From assembly GCA_037953625.1 (NCBI GenBank), contig CM075654.1:23739501-23803500 (forward strand): a stretch of DNA of 64,000 nt, read 5' to 3'. This document shows positions 56,308 to 64,000 of the stretch, piece by piece. The translations under genes and the position numbers were made by a program. Position 1 is the first letter of the stretch, and every line of letters starts with the position of its first letter. Below the pieces are notes generated by a model. The model had not been told where the DNA came from. It saw only the letters and a list, made by a program, of their open reading frames with translations, and did no database searches. This stretch comes from Crotalaria pallida (lineage: Eukaryota; Streptophyta; Magnoliopsida; Fabales; Fabaceae).

Positions 56308-58168
56308 TGTAACACCCTATATAATAATTACCCTTAAACCCGAAGATTAAGATTTAAAATCTCTTTTGAAGCGAATATGATAATTGACAAGATAAGGTTT
56401 CCTTTCATTAACACCAAAAACATCAGAGTTATAAAGCGGAAGATTTCATACATCAACAATTAAACGAGAAACAACATAGTTACACCGAGTTCAACATCCA
56501 AAATGCAAAACAGTGTTTTAGCTCGGCCAACTGGCCGAGACCCATCTAGGCTATCCGACTCTGATGACTTACTCTCCCTGTGAGGGAGAATGAACCTGCT
56601 CGGCCGGGGACTGCGTCTGCTCGGGCTCAGTACCTGCAAAATGGTAAGGAGGTGAGCATTACACAGAACTTAAATAAGCAGTTTCTAACATGACATACCG
56701 AACTAACAAGCCAAACACAAGTAGTCAATTAGCACATATATAACAAGTAATCAAACCATATATCACATGCATACATCATCATTTAGCTCGGTTCACATTA
56801 TTACTCAGTATCCATTACCTAATAGTTATACCTCGACGCAAACTACTTACTTCCCTTATACCCTTTTCTTAATTCTTACACTCAGCTTCTTGGCCACTAT
56901 TCTCTTACCTCGGTAAACCATCTCTACCTCGGTTCATTACTCATTATTTCACGTTTACATAGCTTATAATCTTTCACTCTTCTCGGATGCATACACCCAG
57001 TGCATGTCTTACACCATTTAGGTCGGATATCGGAGTGTCCATAACTGCGAGTACCCAGTACCCGTCTTACAGCTGCACATACCCGGTATGCATCTGACGC
57101 GATCAATGCACGCACCCAGTACGCGTCTTCTATGACCAGGAGCACTACCGCCGATCATTGTAGGAGAGTCCATAACTGCGAGCACCCAGTACCCGTCTTA
57201 CAGCGGCGCATCTCGGCGTCTTACGCGATCAATGCACGCACCCAGTACGCGTCTACTATGACCAGGACCACATCCCACCGGTTCCGTGCTCGGAACCTTG
57301 TGTGAATCATAACTGCAAGTACCCAGTACCCGTCTTACAGCTGCACATACCCCGTATGCGTCTGACGCGATCAATGCACGCACCCAGTACGCGTCTTCTA
57401 TGACCCGATCCCACAACGATTTCTCTTTAATTCCTCTTATCTTTTTAACCATCTCTTTTAGTTCGGCCTATCTCGGCTCAACCCTTTAATTTATTCCTCT
57501 TTACATTAATCTCATTATTTTCTTAGCCCGGCCTCTCTCGGCTCCGCCCTCTACCTATTCCCTTCTTCCATGAGTCACCCTCTCATCTATTCCTTTTATT
57601 TATTCTCTTATATTCTCCCTATCTAAACACACCTCGGACCCACATTCACTCTCTCGTAGCTCGGCCACAAACATAACCGCAAATATTCCCAACTTATAAA
57701 CATCTACACAATGAATATCAAAGCTCATAAACACTTATACCATAACAACAATATGAATAAAGCATTTAACCAATCCATCATGTAAATATAAGCATATAAC
57801 CGAAAAAAATAAATGTTCCCTCTTCACCAAAAATTCATGTTTCTAGTTCATTCATTAGTTCCTTTTACCCTATTTACCTTTTCTTTCTAGCATTAACCTA
57901 TATCCATTTCCTAATCTAACACCCACTCTTAGCACCCTTTTTGAACATACTAGAAACCCAAACTCAAGTAGAGGTAACACTCACTCCTTACCTCAAACCG
58001 TGTGAGATAAGAGTTGAGAGTTGAGAATGGCTTTCCTTGATGCTTGACCTTGTGAGCTTAGAACCTCTTGGATCCTTTCCTCTTTGCTGCCAACACCACC
58101 ACGACTGTCCAGGGGCGTCCGAAACGGAAAGAGAACAGAGAGAGGGAGGGTCTCCAACCGGTAGAACT
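56308..58168 (-). repeat. E3 3' LTR, truncated
   Basis: Matches 61552-63275 of the 5' LTR plus the terminal bases missing from that copy (TGTAACACCCTATA). The U3 start is deleted. Carries a hairpin array at about 56985-57395. Confidence 0.88.
56985..57395 (-). repeat. F3 hairpin array (E3 3' LTR)
   Basis: Plus-strand modules GCGAGTA-CCCAG-TACCCGTC, CACATA-CCCGG-TATGCA, GCACGCA-CCCAG-TACGCGT and others; on the element strand the loops are CTGGG and CCGGG. Module order mirrors the solo LTR array. Confidence 0.82.
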
Positions 58169-58252
58169 AATAGTAGACAAGGATGAAGGAAAATCGTACG
58201 AGACCATCGGATCTTAGCAATTATTGGTACGAGACCATCGTACGAGACGTTA
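58169..58252. other. E3 deletion junction with filler DNA
   Basis: Between LTR-homologous and pol-homologous sequence lie 84 bp made of scrambled copies of nearby DNA: AATCGTACGAGACCATCGG repeats 58269 onward with few changes, GACAAGGATGAA is an inverted copy of a piece near 58310, and GTACGAGACCATCGTACGAGA repeats part of it again. This is the look of templated filler from end joining. Confidence 0.75.
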
Positions 58253-61200
58253 GCAAACTCGGCCCCGAAATCGTACGATACCATCGGATCCTTTAGTGAA
58301 GTCGGGTTCATCCTTGTCTCCTCCTCTTTCTAGTAGCTTCTGGAGTTCTAGGTCGGCAGCCTGCCTTTCCTTGATGAAACCCACAAAATCATTGGTTACT
58401 TGCAGCATTTCCAGCACAACACTATTTTCCTTCTTCTGTATGCCGAGGTTAAGATCGCTAAACTCTTGCATTAACTGCATCTCTCGAACCATCATATTGC
58501 TCAGATGAAGGCTTTTCCTGCTTAGGGCGTCTGCCACAACGTTGGCTTTTCCGGGATGATAGTGCAAGTTGAAATCGTAATCTTTCAAAAATTCCACCCA
58601 TCTGCATTGTCTCATGTTCAGTTCCTTCTGGTCGAACAGGTAGCCGAGACTCTTGTGGTCACTGAACACCTCGAATTTCGTGCCATACAGGTAGTGTCTC
58701 CAAATCTTAAGGGCGAACACCACAGCTGCCAATTCGAGATCATGCGTGGGGTAATTCTATTCGTGTTGCCGAAGCTGTCTAGAGGCATAAGCCACCACTT
58801 TTCCTTGTTGCATCAACACACAGCCGAGACCCTGCTTGGAGGCGTCACAAAACACGTCAAAGGCTTTGGTCGGATCGGGCAAAATCAACACGGGCGAACT
58901 CGTCAACCTTTTCTTTAACTCTTGAAAGCTCTGTTCGCACTCCTCGGACCATTGGTAAGGTGTATCCTTCCTGGTTAACGAAGTCAACGGTAGGGCCAGT
59001 TTAGAAAATCCTTCAATGAATCTCCTGTAGTACCCTGCAAGACCGAGGAAACTCCTGATCTCGGTTACCGAGTTGGGTCTCTCCCACTTAAGTACCGCTT
59101 CCACCTTGGAGGGATCAACTGCCACACCGTGCTCGGATATCACATGTCCGAGGAAATGAACCTCTTTGAGCCAAAAACTGCACTTAGAAAGCTTGGCGTA
59201 GAGTTCCTTGTCCTTCAAGACCTGCAACACCGTTCTCAGATGCTTCTCATGCTCACCCGGACTTCTGGAGTAGATAAGGATATCGTCTATGAAGACTATC
59301 ACAAACGAGTCCAAATAAGGTCGGAAGATTCTATTCATGTAGTCCATAAAGATGGCAGGGGCGTTGGTAAGTCCGAAGGGCATAACCACATACTCAAAAT
59401 GCCCATACCTGGTCCTGAAGGCTGTTTTCGGAATGTCTTCTTCTCGGACACGGATCTGGTGGTATCCAGATCGGAGGTCTATCTTGGAGAATACCGACGC
59501 TCCCTTGAGTTGGTCCAATAAGTCATCAATCCGAGGAAGGGGATATTTGTTCTTCACCGTTACCGCGTTTAGCTTCCGATAATCAGTGCACATCCTGAGG
59601 TTACCATCTTTCTTTTTAACAAACAAAATCGGAGCTCCCCAAGGTGATATGCTCGGTCTGATTAGCTTTTTGGCCAAAATTTCTTCCAGTTGTTTCTTAA
59701 TCTCTTCTAGCTCGGGAGGTGCCATTCGGTATGGAGCAATTGAGATCGGGCCAGTTCCCGGAATAAGGTCTATACCGAACTCTACTTCTCTTCTCGGCGG
59801 TAAGCCAGGCATTTCGTCCGAGAAAACCTCTGGGAATTCTCCGACTACAGGAATTCGGTTTAAGGTCGGTTCCTCTGTTGCCTCTAACTTTGCAACAGAA
59901 GGACCACTGAAGATGACAGTTTTCTCTCGGCAGTCGAGCAGGACATGGTGTTGGGACATCCAGTCCATACCGAGGATAATATCTAACTTAGTCAGGGATA
60001 AGCAAATTAGATTGACCTTAAACTCTCGGCCTAATACCTGAATAGGACACTCTAGACACATTTGGGAAGTAATTACAAAGGAATTGGTTGGGGTAGAAAT
60101 GGATAATTTGTAAGGCATTTCTACTGGGGATAGTTTTAGCTTGTTCTTACAATCAAGGGAAATGAAAGAATGTGTGGCTCCACAATCAAATAGCACAGCA
60201 CATGGAATGCTGTTTACTTGACAAGTACCTCGGATCAGCTCGTCAGCATCGGTCACTTCTTCACCATCCATAGTGTAAACTTTGCCTCTCTGCATTGGTC
60301 GGTTAACACCAGTCTGATGAGCCTTGGTCACATTGACCTCTTCTTTCACAATGTTCTCGGTACACCGAGCTGCAAAATGACCAGGTTTACCATAGCGAAA
60401 ACAGGATCCTCTTGCTCTGCTCGGATCCAAACTCCAGCATTCACCCTTGTGCTGCTTCCCACAATGTTGGCATATCGGATAGGGGCCAGGGACAACCACC
60501 ATCTGACCACCACTCCTTGGAGCTGCTGAAATTCTGGAGCTCGGATTCACATAGGGAGAAGATCTCTGAACAACTCCTTTTCCTCTGATCGGACCCACTG
60601 CTTTCAGTGCCGACCTGCTCCGCTTTCCGTCGGCTTTCCTCTTGAGCCCCTTCTCATAGGTGCTAGCCATGTTTACCAGCTGCGAGAGATTGGCCACATT
60701 ATGGTATTCGAAAGCGAGCCGAATATCATCACGGAGACCAGACTCAAACTTGATGCACTTGGTACGCTCATCGGCATCTCGGTAGCTTCCAGAATAACGG
60801 ATCAAATCCTTGAACTGAGCGGCATATTCCCCGACATTCAAGTTCCTCTGTTCCAGCTTGAGAAAAGCGAGCTCCTTCTCTCTCCTGACATCTTCGGGAA
60901 AATACTTTCCGAGAAATCGAGCTCGGAACAAATCCCAAGTAATGGCTTCATTAGCCGCTTCCAGCCCACGGCTCTGCTGCTCCCACCAGTGCTCGGCTTC
61001 ACTAGCCAGCACAAACTCGGCCAACCTCACCCTGTACTCATAGGGTGGTTGCAGAGATCGGAAAATCTTCTCAATGTCCAGGAGCCATCTCTGAGCTCCA
61101 TCAGGATTGTAACCCCCTTCAAACCGAGGTGGTTCATTCTTCTGAAATCGGCTTATCCAGTCGATCTCGACCGGAGCCGGGGGTGGAGGTTGTAGGGCTG

Positions 61201-61345
61201 CAGCTGCAGCTGCTGTGGCTGCGGCGATGTTCTGAGCAAAATTCTCAGCCTGGTTCTGCTGAGCTTGTGCTTGGTTCTGCTGCAGTTGGACCAGAGTCTC
61301 CAACACAGTAGCAATTCGATCGTTATCAACTCTTCTCCCAGCCAT
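58253..61345 (-). pseudogene. gag-pol: E3 gag-pol, truncated before integrase, one TAG
   Basis: Minus-strand ATG at 61345. Frame open for 862 codons, TAG at codon 863 (58757-58759, a Val codon in E1/E2), then open to the filler junction. Order: Gln/Ala-rich N-terminus, gag, zinc knuckles (the second reads CFRYGKPGHF with Tyr in place of its second Cys, as in E2), protease with DCGA instead of DSGA, reverse transcriptase with intact FIDD, RNase H. Integrase and chromodomain are absent. Clearly homologous to E1/E2 but a distinct lineage member. Codon choice is unusually rich in CTCGG/CCGAG. Confidence 0.93.
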
Positions 61346-61535
61346 ACTGCTTGATTATGGAGAAAAAGCCAATTAACCATCGATTAATCAAATAAATCTA
61401 TATGTATATATATATATATATGTCTAAATCTATAAGTCCTATAAGCTAACTTAGACTCTAGACTTACTTAATTGTTACTCCCTTGGTGAGTAACCACTGG
61501 AGTCCTTTGCAACTCCAATAGGCCGAGGAGAAACT

Positions 61536-61547
61536 GCTCTGATACCA
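61536..61547 (-). other. E3 primer-binding site
   Basis: Minus strand TGGTATCAGAGC, initiator tRNA-Met type, four bases after the 5' LTR end. Confidence 0.88.
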
Positions 61548-61551
61548 AAAA

Positions 61552-63931
61552 TGTAATAATTACCCTTAAACCCGAAGATTAAGATTTAAAATCTCTTTTG
61601 AAGCGAATATGATAATTGACAAGATAAGGTTTCCTTTCATTAACACCAAAAACATCATAGTTATAAAGAGGAAGATTTCATACATCAACAATTAAACGTG
61701 AAACAACATAGTTACACCGAGTTCAAAATCCAAAATGCAAAACAGTGTTTTAGCTCGGCCAACTGGCCGAGACCCATCTAGGCTATCCGACTCTAATGAC
61801 TTACTCTCCTTGTGAGGGAGAATGAACATGCTCGGCCGGGGACTGCGTCTGCTCGGGCTCAGTACCTGAAAAATGGTAAGGAGGTGAGCATTACACAGAA
61901 CTTAAATAAGCAGTTTCTAACATGACATACCGAACTACCAAGCCAAACACAAGTAGTCAATTAGCACATATATAACAAGTAATCAAACCATATATCACAT
62001 GCATACATCATCATTTAGCTCGGTTCACATTATTACTCAGTATCCATTACCTAATAGTTATACCTCGACGCAAACTACTAATTTTCCTTATACCCTTTTC
62101 TTAATTCTTACACTCAGCTTCTCGGCCACTATTCTCTTACCTCGGTAAACCATCTCTACCTCGGATTCATTACTCATTATTTCACGTTTACAGAGCTTAT
62201 AATCTTTTACTCTTCTCGGATGCATACACCCAGTGCATGTCTTACACCATTTAGGTCGGATATCGGAGTATCCATAACTGCGAGTACCCAGTACCCGTCT
62301 TACAGCGGCACATACCCGGTATGCGTCTTACGCGATCAATGCACGCGCCCAGTACGCGTCTACTATGACCAGGACCACATCCCACCGGTTCCGTGCTCGG
62401 AACCTTGTGTGAATCATAACTGTGAGTACCCAGTACCCGTCTTACAGCTGCACATACCCCGTATGCGTCTGACGCGATCAATGCACGCACCCAGTACGCG
62501 TCTTCTATGACCCAATCCCACAACCATTTCTCTTTAATTCCTCTTATCTTTTTAACCATCTCTTTTAGTTCGACCTATCTCGGCTCAACCCTTTAATTTA
62601 TTCCTCTTTACATTAATCTCATTATTTTCTTAGCTCGGCCTTTCTCGGCTCCGCCCTCTACCTATTCCCTTCTTCCATGAGTCACCCTCTCATCTATTCC
62701 TTTTATTTATTCTCTTATATTCTCCCTATCTAAACACACCTTAGACCCACATTCACTCTCTCGTAGCTCGGCCACAGACATAACCACAAATATTCCCAAC
62801 TTATAAACATCTACACAATGAATATCAAAGCTCATAAACACTTATACCACAACAACAATATGAATAAAGCATTTAACCAATCCATCATGTAAATATAAGC
62901 ATATAACCGAAAAAAATAAATGTTCCCTCTTCACCAAAAATTCATGTTTCTAGTTCATTCATTAGTTCCTTTTACCCTTTTTACCTTTCCTTTCTAGCAT
63001 TAACCTATATCCATTTCCTAATCTAACACCCACTCTTAGCACCCTTTATGAACATACTAGAAACCCAAACTCAAGTAGAGGTAACACTCACTCCTTACCT
63101 CAAACCGTGTGAGATAAGAGTTGAGAGTTGAGAATGGCTTTTCTTGATGCTTGACCTTGTGATCTTAGAACCTCTTGGATCCTTTCCTCTTTGCTGCCAC
63201 CACCACCACGACTGTCCAGGGGCGTCCGAAACGGAAAGAGAACAGAGAGAGGGAGGGTCTCCAACCGGTAGAACTGGGTGGAGGAGAAGAAGAGATGTTT
63301 GTGAGTGAGGAGAGGGAAAGAAGAAAGTATGTTGGTGCTGGATTTCAGAGAAAATGGGGGAGAGAGACGAAGGAGAAAGAGAGTGGGAATGCAAAGTGTG
63401 TTATGTTGTGTATTGGCTTCACTTTTATTATTTTAGGAAGATTATTTGTGTGGCTCTCATTGGAGGCTTCTATGAGAAGTCAAAACATGTGGATAGGATT
63501 CATTGGCTTCTAGAGGAAGCCATGAATAGTGACTTGAAAAGGACATAAAGCAATGATAGTGACATAAAGTGAATGATAGTACGGATGGTGCGAAACCCAA
63601 TGGGCCAACAGCTCAACATGAGCTGTTACGGAGGAGCAAGGAGGTGTCGGCTCGGTATAGAGAGATAGCAGTAGTCCAAGATTCCTTCTCAGATACTAAT
63701 GTGAGGTGCGCTGAGGTCGGTTGATCCGATCTTGACAGCAGGTTCCGCGTCTGACCCCATTTAGCTCGGCCGTGATCGGTCCGAGGTCCTACATCTACAT
63801 ACTAGGTCGGCCCATGTTTCCTATTACCTCACTACCCTTATACCATTTCTACGGCTTAATCCTATCCTTAAATAAATATTTATATTATTTTATAAATTTA
63901 TTATATTACTATTAATTTCTAGGATGTTACA
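61552..63931 (-). repeat. E3 5' LTR (F3), 2.38 kb
   Basis: Minus strand begins TGTAACATCCTAG at 63931. Its 3' end lacks about 12 bases present in the other copies (GTAATTATTACA instead of GTAATTATTATATAGGGTGTTACA split by the loss). Donor TTTGAG|GTAAGG (plus CCTTACCTCAAA near 63095-63106), acceptor ATTTTTCAG|GTACTG (plus near 61860-61874), hairpin array 62218-62500. Confidence 0.9.
62218..62500 (-). repeat. F3 hairpin array (E3 5' LTR)
   Basis: Fewer modules than the solo LTR and the 3' LTR copy, as one repeat block is missing. Loops on the element strand are CTGGG, CCGGG (CGCATA-CCGGG-TATGTG) and CGGGG. Confidence 0.82.
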
Positions 63932-63945
63932 GAAGGGGTAGGTAA

Positions 63946-64000
63946 TGATAGAAGGTTAAGATTAATAGAGATTAAAATAATTATTAGGTCTATTTGGAGA
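63946..64000 (+). repeat. E4 3' LTR, first 55 bp
   Basis: Identical to 52030-52084 over all 55 visible bases; continues past the window. It proves that 52030 is an LTR start and that F3 solo and E3 both lie inside E4. Confidence 0.85.

Larger units (their letters stand above)
56308..63931 (-). mobile_element. E3: Ty3/gypsy chromovirus (F3), internally deleted
   Basis: Perfect TSD GAAGG (56303-56307, 63932-63936) in the PPT region of E4. On the minus strand: 5' LTR 63931-61552, PBS 61547-61536, gag-pol from 61345 to 58253, an 84-bp scrambled junction, then a truncated 3' LTR 58168-56308. Integrase, chromodomain, PPT and the first roughly 650 bp of the 3' LTR are deleted. It carries many CTCGG/CCGAG words in both LTRs and coding region. 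Confidence 0.94.
52030..64000 (+). mobile_element. E4: short non-autonomous LTR element, host of F3 solo and E3
   Basis: LTR 52030-52381 begins TGATAG and ends CTATCA, a 6-bp terminal inverted repeat. The second LTR starts at 63946; its 55 visible bases are identical to 52030-52084. After removing the F3 solo LTR (52496-55012) and E3 (56308-63931) the internal region is only about 1.4 kb, with PBS-like TGGTGCTTTCATTGG (52384-52398) and PPT-like GAAGGGGTAGGTAA (63932-63945). No gag, RT or integrase motif is visible, so it would need proteins from another element. The presumed left TSD is TTGTG (52025-52029); the right copy is outside the window. Confidence 0.82.

Noticed and set aside
57988..58311. 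107-aa minus-strand ORF
   Set aside because: It crosses the filler junction from pol into LTR and has no counterpart in the intact LTR upstream of the junction.

Overview
This window is plant nuclear DNA made almost entirely of nested LTR retrotransposons. The evidence is a primer-binding site matching the initiator-Met tRNA 3' end (TGGTATCAGAGC), gag-pol proteins of the Ty3/gypsy chromovirus type (Tekay/Del-like, with a C-terminal chromodomain), 5-bp target-site duplications (TSDs), and very long LTRs starting TGTAAC. I see no convincing host gene, rRNA or tRNA. A flowering plant, probably a eudicot with a repeat-rich genome, is likely; the species cannot be read from the sequence. Labels E1-E4 (elements), H (host LTR) and F1-F8 (LTR families) are mine.

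Layout, left part (1-48277). The oldest layer is an F8 LTR. Inside it lies a minus-strand F7 LTR (41625-48277 visible). Inside F7 lies E2, a plus-strand F1 gypsy element (31831-41624 visible). The 5' LTR of E2 is split by H, a minus-strand F6 LTR whose pieces are 1-1334, 17034-17712, 26344-27796 and 31541-31830. H was hit three times: by E1, a complete F1 element (1335-17028, TSD ATTTG) that carries an F2a solo LTR (2365-6286, TSD CATTA); by a plus-strand F6 solo LTR (17713-26338) that carries an F4 solo LTR (22763-25768, TSD TTCGT); and by a minus-strand F2b solo LTR (27797-31540, TSD CATAC). The deepest nest is six layers.

Layout, right part (48278-64000). The F8 LTR continues to 49977 and is cut by an F5 LTR (49978-52029). 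F5 is cut by E4, a short non-autonomous LTR element with 352-bp LTRs and only about 1.4 kb of internal DNA. E4 contains an F3 solo LTR (52496-55012, TSD CAATT) and E3, a deleted minus-strand gypsy element (56308-63931, TSD GAAGG).

The gag-pol frames of E1, E2 and E3 are broken only by in-frame TAG codons (7 of 7), with no frameshift. E1 keeps all its catalytic residues, E2 has lost a reverse transcriptase Asp and two zinc-binding Cys, and E3 lacks integrase.

The most interesting content is in the LTRs. Several families share one plan: U3 with TATA box, a leader, a likely splice donor, an array of short hairpin modules, a likely acceptor (AG|GT), and in F1/F2 a conserved ORF of about 145-157 codons. 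The hairpin stems differ from module to module but stay self-complementary, and in three families many share the pentaloop CYGGG. Three families also carry different 8-12 bp palindromes in pairs held 20-21 bp apart. I suggest, as inference, that these are coevolving cis signals (RNA packaging or dimerisation for the hairpins, binding of an element-encoded or host protein for the palindromes).
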